From Pempheris klunzingeri (taxonomy: Eukaryota > Chordata > Actinopteri > Acropomatiformes > Pempheridae): a DNA stretch of 64,000 nt. The DNA is taken from assembly GCF_042242105.1 (NCBI RefSeq), contig NC_092027.1, forward strand, positions 16,902,221 to 16,966,220, given 5' to 3'. A program made the translations under genes and the position numbers. The notes below the pieces were generated by a model. The model had not been told where the DNA came from and did no database searches. It saw only the letters and a list, made by a program, of their open reading frames with translations. Below, piece by piece: positions 13,673 to 26,753 of the stretch (the first letter of the stretch is position 1; every line of letters begins with the position of its first letter).

Positions 13673-14020
13673 GCATAGACTGTAAATAAGAAGTGGATGT
13701 GGTCATGCATTGGTTTAGAGACTGCCATTTTGAGATCTCGGGCTTGGCATTTTGGGTGTTGCCATCTTGGTTTCAGAACCAGAAGTGGCGTTCATTCAGT
13801 GATTGATTGGTAAGGTTTCCTCCGCTGGCTGGTTTGTCACAAGGTAGTCCCATCTTAAGCATGCTTGCAACATTATGCTTCATCGAAGAAGACGAAACGA
13901 TTAAGAGTCCAGTAGAGTAGCCTGCTGGCCATTAGAAAGAATGCAGGTTTAAGGCACTTCTGCACTGGTTTCACTTTTCAGATCATTAAGCTATGTCCAC
14001 TTCTTTTAAATAGTCTATGG
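13673..14020. mobile_element. Non-autonomous DNA transposon (MITE-like)
   Basis: The left edge 'catagactgtaaataagaag' (from 13,674) and the right edge, whose reverse complement begins 'ccatagactatttaaaagaa' (ending at 14,020), form an imperfect terminal inverted repeat of about 30 bp that continues into 'gtgga'. The interior, with 'ctgccattttgagatctcgg' and 'gccatcttggtt', matches a repeat I recognise from many fish genomes. It has no coding capacity. Superfamily is not assigned. Confidence 0.65.
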
Positions 14021-17000
14021 TCATGTTCTGTTAGAAATACACAGTATTTCTTTTTTCCCAAAAGTACAAATTTGCAACCCAACAATTTTTGTACATTTTG
14101 TGCAAGAGGGAAAGCAGACCATAGTTTCCCAAAAATGATGTAAGGTTGGATAGCTCACAAATGTGAAATATTACTACAGTCTTTATTTTTATTAGGTTTA
14201 TTTATATTAGCTTACCTTTTCTAAACTATATATATAGTATAAGATTGTAAAAACTCTTGTTTGTACACACATATGCAAAAGTTTTCTTTTCTTTTCTTTG
14301 CATTCCACTAGACAGAATGCCGCAGGCACCACTGATCTCTAAAGTAATATAACAGCCATTAAGAACTGACTGCTATTATTGTAGGCCCTCTCATTACTGT
14401 CAACAAAACAGCCCTTGAATGCATGTTATACTTGTATTTTCATTGTCTGCATTCTGAAGTAGGAGCTTACAAAAGTGTACTTGAAAGCAGCACCACAAGG
14501 CAATTTGCCGTGTGAAAAATAGCTATACTCAGCTAGCATTATTTGACAGTGATCAAAGGTGAGCTCTACATTTTCCTTCAGGTGTTTGAAACAGTGCAGA
14601 AAACTGTAAAAAGGTGATGGAAGCTTAACTCCTTCCCCAGCATTAGGGACTAAGCCCAGCAACTTGGTGTGTTTCTTTGGTAGTGCACTTGAGTGAGTCT
14701 TTGTGTGAGTGTGTGAATTCTGTACGTGTGTGTTTGTGTGTGTGTGTGTGTGTACAGAAGCCCTTTATCAGATGCTGGCAGAGTGGAGCACAGGGGGATC
14801 GATAGAGCTTTGGCCTGAAACAGGGAGACAGTACCTGGATCTCAGCCGGCCTCCACTGTTCCTCTCATTGATCTTCATTACCTCTACAGACTGGAGCTCG
14901 AGCAAGAAGGAGCTGGACGCAGTGGCCCATACACACAGGAACACACGCTGCACACACGGACTGTACAGTCATAGTAGTCTCTCTGACTTTGTAAGGACTT
15001 AAATTTAACTCAGGCCACACACACAACCACTCCTATTTACAATCAAATTAAAGATAAAGGGCATATTGCATGGATGTAGCTTAGGAAACGTCAGACACAG
15101 CCAAAAACCTGAATATGGCTCCTAAATATTCAAAAAATTCAAGTAAGTGCTTCACTGGGGAAAAGATAGAATGCAGTTAATTTGAAAAAAGTTTTTGTTG
15201 TCTAATGCTAACCTTCACCATTACTTAACTGTTAACTTTACAGAGACATGTTAATAGTAGATAATGCATAGTCTCCAGTTCAGGAATAATTTGAGCCTCG
15301 TCAGTGAAAGACTTCATAATGAGCGAACAATTCTTTATTGACATGTGCACAATTAAAACAAGACACGTGAAGAGTCCTTGCTGATTAGGCGCCATCGTGA
15401 CATCATCATAGTTTAAAGAATAATGAAGCCACGAACAGTATAGAACAGCCCCTCATAGGGTCTAGACACTGGTGGTGGTTGGATGAAGATCTGGATGGAT
15501 GTGACAAGGAGCGGGTATCTGATTAGCTCAAACCTGGAAGTGATGAAGCTGGAGGTGAATGGGATGGAGGAGGTTTGCAACAATTTCCCACTGAAATGAC
15601 AGCTCACAGCTGTAGAGAGGTCACAGATATTGTGACATCTGGTGAAACAGCGAACGGCCGTAGATCAGCTGATTAAGGCGAAAGCATGAGATGAGGGAAA
15701 GACAGAAAGAGAGAGAGAGACAAAAAGAATAAGCAGCAGAAAAATAGTCTTTTAGCTTGAACTTCCGCTGAGCTTCATTTGTCTGTTTTAAAAAGTAATT
15801 TAAGTCAACGAGTAAAGACATATATTTGTATCTAAACCACAAAGTGCCTTCAAAGAACTATAGACACATAATCAGATTCAGATAATGGTTCAAAACACTC
15901 AATGACGTCATCTCTTGGGACCCTTTCATTGGATTAGCTTGTGATTGAGTGTTAAGACAACTTTTAAGTCCATACATGGTGCTCAGAATTATGAGAAATG
16001 TAAGCATCTATAGGACCATGAACTAAGCAAACTCAATCTTTGAGTTGAGGACCATGTGATGCTGTCAAAAGGTCATGTTTTTAAAAATCCAAACATTTGG
16101 AGTCCTCAAAATCAATCAAATGGTGGCTCAATTGAGCCGCAGGACATTATCATACAACTGTTTCTACAAGCTGGCAAGTAAACTGATTCAGGAATCTTTA
16201 GGAATATTGAACAGAATGAAAATGAATCGTTTATATTAAATTAGTATTTGAACCAGCAGGTTTGATATTTATATCAAAACAATAATAAATGCTAAAAAGG
16301 TAAGCAATTCTGATCATAAGCAACATGGAATCATTTAGTGGAACGCATTGCTGTAATGTAATCACAAATTATTGAGCGCTAACATGTACTAGCTCTTACT
16401 GACAAAAGTGAGATGATTATAATTTTTGACACTGTTGATTAGGCAATGTTGTGTTTGCACACAGCTCATTTTTGTTATTGTTTTTTGAGTGCCAAATGAT
16501 TTCTAGTTCGCAGGAAAATGTGTGCCTTCATGTTAGCTGCTTGAATGGGGATGGCATTTGTATCTAGGAAGAAAAGAGATTTCCCAATCTATAAAATAAT
16601 GGCTAGACAAAAAAGAAAATAATTCAAACCGTGTCTCTGTTTATGAAGCATTATGTGCTCATGTCCAAATAATGTATCTCTCTGTATTCATCTACACTGC
16701 ATCCCAAGTGGGCACCGTTTCTTCTTTATTATTTCCACAATCAACAACAATAAAATTGGATGTGAACGCATTTTAGGCCTGGTAATCAAACCCCAACTTT
16801 CAATTAACTTGCCAACTTGTTTTGTCTATTTGAACAGAATAAATAATTACTTCATTCAATTTAATTGTTGAACTGAATGTCCTTGACAATGGCAATAACA
16901 AACAGGCGAGCTAAAGCCGTTCCTAGTCGGGGAAATTACTTGAAATGCCCATGTAATTCTTTAAAGATTTTTAAGCACTCGCAATCCAAGACAATTTACA

Positions 17001-18378
17001 GTCAACAGACGCAAACAAGTCCAAGCAGCTGGTGAAGACGTTGGGTCTGGCGTGTGGATTAGAAACTTTGTTTATGCATTACTCGTGTGTCTCTCTTCAC
17101 CTTGTCTCCAAGAAGCCAGGCGCTTAATGCATGCAAGGGGAAGCGAGTTAAAAAGGGAAGAGGAAAAGTAAGGGAAGAGAATGAGTGAATGAAAGGTAGT
17201 TTATTGAATAACTAAAGCTCTCAGGTGCCATTCTCCGCTTGTGACTTGTGAAGTTAATTCAATTCTCCCCTCTGTCCCATCAAGCCTTGTCTGGAAGTGG
17301 ACGACATCAAAGCAGAGCCGGAAAACACTAAATGATTGTAACTCAATTGTTGCTGGGCCGTCATTGATTGTTTGCCCGGAAAGAAGTTGGAAGAGAGACA
17401 AGACACTTATTTCCTCCACCTCTCCCACCCTCGGTAATCACTTTTGGGATGGATGTGTGTGTAATATGTGCATGTTTGCACCTATTACAATGAAGAAGCT
17501 TCTGAGCACTGGGCTTTCATGTTTACTTGCAAGGTATACGCACACAAAGCACTAAAGGAGCACAAAGTAATCACAGACAAGGGGATATAATTGAATGAAA
17601 AGCAAATCTGCTTTTTGCAGATGAGCACTCTGTGGTCGCACACATAAACAGATGGATATTTAATTAAGTGCCTTAAAAATTTTGACTGTTCTCACACATT
17701 CAAAGACTGCCACTGTCTATAAACAGACAGCATGGCATTTAGCAGTGGTGCAGACAAGAATTCACTAAATTACTATTTTCTTGTACACATTCAAGCTTTT
17801 AAATCCTCAGCTGTAATTCATAAAGGCTATGCCTTGATCATGTAATGAAGTCAAAACCAAGTGTTTTTTTATTAGTCTTCAGAAACATTCATCAAATCAC
17901 ATGCATAAAAAGTTTTTAAATCTCACAAAAGAGCTGCCTGCAAATACAAAAATGTTGGTATTAAAGGAGCATTCCAATGATTTCATAGATCAAGTTCAGC
18001 TTACTCGTCATCACAGTATTATTAAAGGGATAGTTCAAATTAATAATACAAATAATAATAATAATGCATTTTATTTGTAGTGCACTTTACATTAGCAAAT
18101 CTCAAAGTGCTACATAAAACACCAATAGGCAAATCAACAATTGAAAAATCAGTCAGCATCATATATAAGGTACTTACCAGTAGTTAGTCAATTACTTACA
18201 GTAGAATGCTAAGCAATGTACTGCTGTGGATTGGGTCAGCAGAAAAACAAAAAAGACCCACCTAATTAAATCAATACCATTTTAATTATATGCTATATTA
18301 CGAATATTTTCACTTCTTTACATTGCCGTCAGACAGCTCTTTTCATCAGGAAATTTAATCCACTGTATTGTTCTACAG
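14021..18378. other. Intergenic, gene-poor
   Basis: No exon is supported. A GT-rich run lies at 14,726-14,753. An ATA/ATT-rich stretch at about 18,030-18,125, including 'gtagtgcactttacatt' and 'tctcaaagtgctacataaa', resembles the tail of a common fish interspersed repeat. The interval 16,300-17,700 is repeat-poor and AT-rich with several homeodomain-like TTAATTA motifs, which would suit a regulatory element but is not proof. Confidence 0.4.
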
Positions 18379-18868
18379 CGGGTTTGGGGAGCTCAGAATT
18401 GCATCCATGCTTTTTGCAGATAACGTGGTTCTGTTGGCTTCCTCAGACTGTGACCTTCAGCATGCGCTGGGGGGGTTTGCAGCTGAGTGTGGTCCGTTGT
18501 GGTGAAGAGCCGTAAAGTGAAGCTCTTGATTTATCAGTCGATCTACGTTCCAACCCTCATCTATGCCCATGAGTTCTGGGTAATGACCGAAAGAACGAGA
18601 TTGCCGATACAAGCGGCTGAAATAAGATTCCTCCACTGCTCCTTCACATCGAAAGGAGCCAGTTGAGGTGGTTCGGGCATCTGGTCAGGATGCCTCCTGA
18701 TGGGACATGCCACCGGGAGGAGGCCCCGGGGGTAGACCCAGAGCTCGCTGGAGGGTTTACATCTCTCATCTGGCCTGGGAACACCTCGGGATCCCCCAGG
18801 AGGAACTAGAAAGCGATGCTCGCGAGAAGGGCGAAGGGATGGATGGATGGATGGATGGATGGATGGAT
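18379..18868 (+). mobile_element. RTE/Rex3-like LINE fragment, 5'-truncated
   Basis: Translated pieces on the plus strand match a very common fish non-LTR reverse transcriptase. The palm-motif region at about 18,408-18,460 reads MLFADNVVLLASSDCD. It is followed by LIYQSIYVPTLIYAHEFWV at about 18,525-18,580, and then by the C-terminal part 'GGRPRARWR...LAWEHLGIPQEELE' in the open frame from 18,707. The copy ends in seven GATG units, the tail type known for Rex3. The expected YADD/FADD motif reads FADN, and a stretch between the palm and the later segments is deleted, with frameshifts. It cannot be active. Confidence 0.8.
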
Positions 18869-18967
18869 CGTTCTAGGCTGTCTTCAAAGTAGCCAGACTC
18901 CATAGACAAAATGGCAATTTTACTTTGCTAAACACGGGAGTTGCTGGACTGTCACTGCCTCAGTCAA

Positions 18968-19140
18968 CAAACGGTGGTGGGGCTTTGGCTTAATGATAGA
19001 GCAGGTCGTCTACAAATCACAAGGTTCGTGATTTGATTCCAGACTCTTCCAGTCCACATTCAAAGTATCATTGAACCCCAAATTGCTCCCAAAGTTGTTG
19101 ACTGATGAGCGGGTTGGCACCTTGCATGGTGGCCCATTTT
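18968..19140 (+). mobile_element. tRNA-derived SINE-like repeat
   Basis: The start contains a tRNA-like A box (TGGCTTAATGATAG, about 18,986) and a degenerate B box (GGTTCGTGATTT, about 19,023). It continues with 'attgaaccccaaattgctcc' and 'tgatgagcgggttggcacct', which are characteristic of a SINE-like repeat widespread in percomorph fish. The B box carries extra bases relative to the polymerase III consensus. The 3' end is unclear. It lies about 100 bp beyond the RTE fragment and may have inserted independently. Confidence 0.6.
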
Positions 19141-19339
19141 GATGACATTTGGCCATGTCATCAGTATGATCTGAAGTAACTATTTAAAAAATACAAAGTC
19201 ACACAATAATACAGACAAACTAACTTATCGAGGAGCATCCATGCAGGTACTCTTGGATGCTTCTCTAAACTGCAGCATAATACACTAAGTGTGGATAAGT
19301 ACCTCATACAGACCCACTCAAAATAATCCAAACTATACA

Positions 19340-19560
19340 TTTAAGCCTGTGAAAACACTGTGTGATGCACTCTGTGGCTCTAGAGGGAACTTTCTCAAGT
19401 CTAAAATGATAACTCTCATGATGTCATTGTGATATGAGCTTGGTGACTATGAATATTTAGCCTGTGTAACAAACTGTGTGAGTGTGGTTTGAATGACATG
19501 AGAATGGAAGGTCTAGTAACAATGCATTATGGGATATGTAGGATCCCGTGTTTAGGGGCC
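19340..19560. repeat. Dispersed repeat copy 1 (paired with 33.3 kb)
   Basis: Shares the order 'gtggctctagagg', then 'gatgtca', then 'gcattatgggatatgtagga' with the copy near 33.3-33.56 kb in the same orientation. The intervening sequence is diverged. No open frame or terminal repeat is visible. Confidence 0.45.
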
Positions 19561-22269
19561 TACATGTGAGGGTAGAATCTGCTGCTTCGATTTTGACCGT
19601 TCTTCTTTTGATCTGTCTCTTGTAATTCCTCCTTAAAGGAAATGCAATACTGATTACATTGTTTATCAAATGTACCACTATATGATATAAACTGTGAGAA
19701 ACCCTGCCTTCTTTACATCCATCTGCTAATACATACAAATAACTTTTTGCATAATGAAACACACCAAAGTGAGAACAAAGACGACTCCCTGACTATGCAG
19801 TTGAATCATTGCTAAACCAAGAGTGTGCTGCAGGTGAAGAAAAAATTGATTGACCTGAAAGTGGTTGCAAAAAACAAGATTGCAGAACACAAAGGAGATG
19901 TCAATGTCACAGTAGGGGACAGAGCACCACTTCAGTGTCATCCATACAGTAGATGATAAAATAGCAGCATTTATTGGTGAGGCACCTCTGAAAGCCATCA
20001 TGCTTGATGGAGACTCTGAGAGCATGAGCACGACAAGCCAAGGACCACCAACATACATAACAGTACATAACACATGTTTTTTTTTATGTACTGTAATTGA
20101 AACATAAGAATTAAGCATTAAAACTGACAAATTTGTTGGGTACTGCTCTACAAGCCATGATGGCTTTGAAAACTGCTGTGTCTACACTGCTGGTGATTAA
20201 TTGTAACAAGAAACAAGATGAAATAATCTGGAGCTGGTGCTGAAATTAAGGAGGAACTGCAGGAAGTTGATTTGAAAATAAGAGAAAGAACCGCTTGCGT
20301 AAGTATTTGGCGCTTCTGGTTTTGCACGTTAGGAACACAACATAATATCTAACTTACAACAAAAAGTGATCACACAATACTTGTGTTCCTATTAATTCAA
20401 CTCATTTTCTTCATTAATCTCCAACTGCTTAAAATAATAACAGTGGTCATATATATTATAGTCTGAAAGCACAAACTAAAAAAGTAAAGGAAAATGTAAA
20501 AAAATCCACTTAACAGGAGTCATTCAGAGTTTCCTAGGTCGTGCTACATAACACGTCGAGACTGTCACATCTAAGTGAAATTATAAACAGTACAAGTAAT
20601 TTCTGCAGTCAATTAAAAGACTAATGAAGTTGTCGGAGAGGAGGAAAGGGTGAGCAAGGGTGAGTGAGTGGAACTCTGAGAGGACACTGTCAGAAATAAA
20701 TAAGGCAGGCATTCATGTGTTATTCATTGGAAATGAGTCTGCGGCACAGCACTTGTCCATCATAAAGTTTTGTAGCTTGATGATTACAATGTGGGTTAAA
20801 TGCTCAACCCTTGTTTACTTGTTCTCACAGCTTTGCTCTCTCCATGCTGCTTCGATGCACGTACGGCATCTCGCTGAGTCACTCGGAGTCAAACAGAATC
20901 ACAGCTGAAAAATCATTGCAAAAGAAGAGAGGCTGACAAAAGATATGACGACAGTGACACAGTGTTCATTAGCAGCAAAGTTTTAGCCAGAGTGCATAGT
21001 TTTATAGATACATACAACGTCTTCCTTGCTAAATGTATTTATTTATTTAAATTTATTCCGACTCCTATGTGGCCAAAATTCACTCAAATTAAAGCTTAAA
21101 GCATGATTTCTCATCACGTAATGTCACATCTGCGGCAATAAGAGTCCAGGAATGTGTCACTATCCAAATTCTGCAGCACATTAACTGTCCTAAAAAAGAA
21201 TCTACGTCCACATGAGCACCAAAGATTCATTTTCACACCCATGTTAGATTAATTGATATTTAAAGCTTTCTCTTTTTGGCTCCAACCACCTCGTTAGAAA
21301 CAGTGAAAAGGTCGATCTCATGACTCAAACCACTGACACATTTAATAATCCTCCGAATAGACTGCAGTAAGTCATACAGAGCGTTTACTCTCTGAAACTC
21401 TCCATGAATGTGGATCATGGGTGTAAATTTCACGTGAGAGCTGTGTTGAGCAGAAGTGTGTGAACAAATTCTTTCCATCCTCTACATTAGAGGCATTTCC
21501 AGCACTTTACCACAACTCCTCTTGAGCAATCAGTTTAGCTTTCACACCACAGTACAGGGTAAGCTTTCTCACTTAGTCACACACCATTAATAGTACAATC
21601 TACAGTAGACAGTATAATCACCTGACTCCACTGTACATGCTATTCCAGTTGTCATGGTGATCTAAAGGCGATGCTCTGACTAACAGGACCTGGCAAACAG
21701 CGGTGTGCATGCATGTGTGTGTCTGTCTGCACATATTGTTCCCACAGCTGAGAACAAAAGCAAGAATAAAGACATATAACAAAGCTCTTCCATGACGTAT
21801 TTCATCACAGAAACTTAAACATAAAAAGGTTATTTTAAAGTCTGAAGAGCTCACAGATATCATCAGTAAACTCTGCAAGCTGCCTTTAGTGTGGCTGTTA
21901 AAAAATAGCTTGGGATATTTTAGACACTGAACAGGAGTCTACAAACTTGGCTTTAGCTTCAATGCCTGATCGGAATGCTTTCCAAAAAGCAAACAAATAG
22001 ATTCACAAAAATAGTCATCCTTGGAGATTATAGTCACAAAAGAATATTCAGAATATTACTCAGAAAAGCTCTCACTTAGAGTCACGTTACACCTATTCAA
22101 AGGATCATTTAGGTGATTAGACATGTTGTCTACAACTCAACAGTGTAGCTAAAAAAAGTGTAACACTTTTATTTGGAGGCAAAAATGAAATTGCATTGCC
22201 AAAATGTTGGTTAAATCCCCTTATTGCATTGAGTTGGTCTATGATGGATGTTAGCAATGAGCAGTATAG
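19561..22269. other. Intergenic, no supported gene
   Basis: No exon with recognisable coding content. Short open frames are AT-rich and domain-free. The stretch 19,820-20,060 has a possibly repeat-derived feel but I could not name it. Confidence 0.4.
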
Positions 22270-22740
22270 ATGCTAATTTTTACATTCACCTCAGTGCTCT
22301 CTTCCTGATGAGACTGGCTAACCTGAGGGTTTGATTAAAACCTGAATGACAGTCCCACTGCTGCTTTTGTGGCCCCTTGAAATGACTTGTGACAAACTTT
22401 GGGGACCCCCAACGTTTCATCTAGAGCAATCATCAGGTCAAGATTTTAATTCGTCCCGTACTTTGGTTCATGACCAAATACCTGAAAAGCTAACGATATC
22501 CCTATCAGCCTTGATGATCCTTTGTGTGCTAATTAGCACTAGCATGCTAACACTCTAATCTAAAATAGTAAACATTGTGAATATTGTCGGCTAAACATCA
22601 TCATATCAGCTTTTCCCTTGTGAACATGCATGCTACTAACGTTGGTGTTGGTGTCATGCGTTCACAGTGGCAATGTACAGTGCACAGCTACTTAGCTGTA
22701 CCATAGTTAGCTATGATTTACAGCTGTAGTCCCTGGGCAG
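22270..22740 (+). repeat. Modular dispersed repeat, copy A
   Basis: The signatures 'atgaccaaatacctg' (22,470) and 'ctagcatgctaacactctaa' (about 22,540), and the preceding 'tttggggacccccaacgttt' and 'tcatctagagcaatcatcag', match a long fish repeat of degenerate modules ending in an A/T-rich 'gctaaca' tail. The same family recurs near 60.3-60.95 kb in the same orientation. It has no coding capacity. Confidence 0.65.
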
Positions 22741-25700
22741 GAAACAGAGAATAAGTTATCTGTTATAGAATGAATATATATTCACTACATAACAACAACA
22801 TTTGCAACAACATCAAGATTTCACAACATCAAGTCACATAAAATGTTTGTGTTTATGTGAGATGGGTCCATGATTGGGTTGATTTCAGCCATGTTTTTAT
22901 CTTGAATTTAAAATCAGTAAAGCTGCAGCAGTCTCTTATATAATTTGGCACTGAGCTCCAAAAGCTAGTTGCTCTAACAGAACATGCATAGACAGCTATC
23001 ACTGGATGACTCTGATACTGAAGAAAACTGTGATTTTTGATGATTCTCAGGCAACTTCTGAGGCGTCTTTTTTCTATGATGTCTATGCAGATTTATGGAT
23101 GTTTATCCACAGTGGACTCTGGTGCTAATAATATCCTTGGAAAGTGTAAGCGAGTCTGAATGATGTCAATGTGTGTGTCATGTCTGTGTGTCAAGATTTG
23201 ACTAAAGTATTGACTAAATAAAAAAGCAGGATTTCTGACTCAAATTCATCTCACACAGAGCTTTCGCCTCACGGCTCTCCTTCCTTTCAACTGTCTGGCG
23301 CATATCCCCAGGAGAGGCTTTTTGCTTTCTCTTTTGGCATTGTCTTGTGGAATGTCCATGTCCAATACAGACCATGTCCTGTAATTTTTAAATATCTCAT
23401 TCACAACCTCCACCTGTAATGTCATTGCCATCTGAATGATACTTGGAACTCTAACAACAATGATCAAAACTATATGAAAATGAGAGTCAAGTTGTAATAA
23501 ATGCCAATTATCTTTAACTTCACTAACATAACAGTTAACTTAGACATCACAAGATTTATATGCATCGTCATGCACGGCAGCAGAGACCTCTAACAAGATG
23601 TCAGATGAAATTAATAGGTGGATGTTTGTGGAATGATGATGAATATGTCTTTGTGCAGTGAATTGGTCCACAGATTGGACAAAGAAACCCGCACCGGAGT
23701 GGCAGCCAATCTGTACAAGATCTGCCCACGATACCACTTGTTGTTCATGAGGTCCCATTATTTGGCATCATCCTACGCTGTACTGTTATGCAGGCACAAG
23801 CTAAAGGCATCACTCTATCTATACCAAGATAGTTGATCATTTTGAATATCATTATGCATTATTTATAATGTGAGAAGTTATATTATAATGGATTTACAAA
23901 AGTGCTCTTTGTGCAATTACGTTTTCATAGACCTGAAATATAAAATCACAAAAACAATTTAAGTTTGAAGAACCTACATTAACAAGGTCAACAATTATTT
24001 TGTGAGCATCCAATTAATAGTCCTCCAATTACTAACAGACAATAGACATCATAGAGTATTCCTAGCTTTATCTCAAAAAGCCACATTTCCTGCCCGAGCA
24101 GACAACAAAACAATGCAGTGTAGTTTTACATGCAGCTCACTGCTCCCTAAAACACCACAATCACTGCTAGACCCACATACAAAAAGGAACGGCTGCTCTC
24201 AGGAATAGCAAATCCTGACCTAGTCAAAGAAGCAGAAACGACAGTAAATGAAATGGGCTACCACAGCAGAGGTCAACTTTTCCTTTACATCTCTTAGATG
24301 TATATAAGCGTCACTGGATTTGCAAAAGGCAGCGTTGCACTGATAGATCACAGCCGTTTTGTAATGATAACAATGTGGCACATTTATCAGTCAACAGTGG
24401 ATCAGATATCACACAAGAAAAGCAGGCTTTTCATTTCTAGCGGATAATTGTGGATTTTGTCAGCTGAAATGACGACTGTCACTAGAATTCTGTCAGCTGT
24501 ACCTGGCTCGCCTTTGCTAATACCAGCGCTAAACCAAAAACTGTAACGACTTAGTTTTTTTATCTTTCCAGCTCATTCACTTTAAGAGGAGAAGCTTGTA
24601 GAGAGGTCCTAAATAAAGACTGAAATATGAGGGTAAAGCTATAGAGGTGGTCCTAGTGGTATATGTTAGTACATAATGATGAATAAAAATGTAGGCCTAC
24701 TTAAAGGATTATACATTCTGTCATAACCCTTGGATGGTTTGGATGCTTAACTATAGGAAAGCACACTTGGGCAAGTAACAGTGGTTAGAATTAGGCCAAA
24801 CGTTCATATTTTCTATTCGCATTGTTCACTTTTACAAGAGAAAAGAAATTGAGAATAGACAATAACCTATTGTTTAAGGTAAGTATCACATGTAAACTTC
24901 CCCAAACCAAATGAAGAGCAGGACAGAGATGCTGCTCTCACTTTAAAGTTGGATATAGTGAATGGATGTTCCAGCCTTTCGTGTGTAATAATGATCTAAT
25001 GATATGTTCCTTGCCTAACGGTAGTGCCGGTAATCAGCTAGTTTGCTGCCAGCTACGTTCCACAAATTGCTGAGAAGCTGTGCGACCAAATTACAGACTG
25101 TATGGAGTGCCGAGGCCTCATATGGAGCTAGTCACAGGTAAGTGTGTGGTTCAAACATTGATATCTCATTACTCAAACATCAGAAGGGTTTTATCAAGTG
25201 TTATCATGCAAGTGAGCAAATAACATGTTCATCTTAGTAAGGCCATAATTGATTGTTAACATGATTTTATGGATTTTATGTGGAATTAACAGCTATTTGA
25301 TTGACTCTAATCAGTGGTTCTCTGCATAAATCAGCTCACAGACACTTATTTTACTTTACTTTCATATTTTTACATGTTTTGACAAACCTATCTTTCCACA
25401 GACCACCAACTAGTGGAGTCAGTATATTGGACAAAGAAAGACAGAAAGAGAGAGAAAGAAGATGGTGACCCCCTCAAGGGGGCATCCTGACATCATCCAC
25501 AGTGGCGGTGGAGACATGGTGCTGTCACAACACACAGCAAGGGGGGGCTGGCTTGGTGTCACCGGCTCTGACACACTGGGGAATGACCCAAGCTGGAGCA
25601 ATGACTATGACAGTAATGGGACAGGTCTCCGGGAAAGGGATGGGTGGTGGAGGGGGCAGTATAGAAGCAGGAGAGGGTGGAGGGGTGAGTTGTGGGTGGG

Positions 25701-25947
25701 TGGTTTGTTGAGGAGACACGGCAGAGAGACACGGCACAAGACTAGACAGGATGGCTGTGTCAGCATGGATGGATACAACAATGTTTGGATATCAGAAGTA
25801 AAACACTTCAGACCTGACAAGTGACAAGTTACGTGCAACATTTTTAAACATCAGTATCTAATTGTCAAATCAATAGTGATATTTTCCATACAAAAGTTTT
25901 GACCTTGTCTTCACCTCCATCTTTGTAGTTTGATGTGAGAGACAGAA
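22741..25947. other. Intergenic, no supported gene
   Basis: A G/A-rich stretch at about 25,430-25,750 yields open frames on both strands (120 codons on plus), but the composition is biased and no domain is visible. The rest is ordinary AT-rich DNA. Confidence 0.4.
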
Positions 25948-25962
25948 GCATGCACTCTTCTT

Positions 25963-26738
25963 CTTTTTTTTTTTTTTTTTAAACAATATCTTTATTGGGC
26001 TTTATATTATGAAATAATTAACAAAATACTCAACATAAAACAAACAAAGAGCAACATAGTCCCCCCAAAATAAATAAAAGAATGAAAGAATGAAAAAATA
26101 AAATAAATAAATATAAACACACAGCATACAGCTCAGCAATTCAGCACCACTGTCAAAATTAATTGGCCTTGTAACATCTGAGAAACTCAGTTAAAGGTGA
26201 CCATATTCTCTCAAAATCCCCTCCTCTTCCTCTGACAATATAAGTAAGTTGTTCCAGTACAACACAAGATGCCATCTCCCCCACCCACATATGTATTGAG
26301 GGTACGTCCATTTTCTTTCAGTATAAAGATATCAACCTCCTGGCCTGCAGGAGTCCAAAGTCGATGAGTGTTGACTGACTTGAAGTGAAAATACAGTTCT
26401 CTGGAAATATACCCAACAAACACATCCTTGCGTGAAGAGACATCCTCACACCAACAATCTTAGACAAAGTTTGTATGACTGGTTTCCAGAACTTCTGTAA
26501 TTTGGGACAGCTCCAAACACAGTGAAACAGAGTACCCTTCCCTTCTAGACATTTGCTGCAGATATCTGGGATGTTGGGCGACCAACGATTCAGTTTGGTC
26601 GGAGTGATGTAAGTTCTCATCAACCATTTGTATTGGAGGAGTTTCATCCTTGTATTGATTGATTGAGTTTGGGCTTTTAAACATGCACTTTCCCAATCTA
26701 CTTCATGTGTATCCTCTTGAAGATCGGATCTCCATGCT
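25963..26738 (-). mobile_element. 5'-truncated L1-like retrotransposon with target-site duplication
   Basis: On the minus strand the copy encodes the C-terminal end of an L1-type ORF2. The motif CSKC-x8-H-x4-C lies within 'ICSKCLEGKGTLFHCVWSC', and the segment before it contains KLLQYKWLMRTYITPTKLNR. The copy ends in a poly(A) tail, seen as poly(T) at 25,964-25,980. It is bounded by a 15-bp direct repeat with one mismatch: gcatgcactcttctt (25,948-25,962) and gcatacactcttctt (26,739-26,753). This fits target-primed reverse transcription with 5' truncation. The frame is broken by a stop after RRLISLY and continues as KKMDVPSIHMW, so the copy is inactive, although the near-intact duplication suggests a fairly recent insertion. 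Confidence 0.85.
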
Positions 26739-26753
26739 GCATACACTCTTCTT

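Noticed and set aside
25462-25824. 120-codon plus-strand open frame in a G/A-rich stretch
   Set aside because: Biased composition opens frames on both strands; there is no domain and no splice context.
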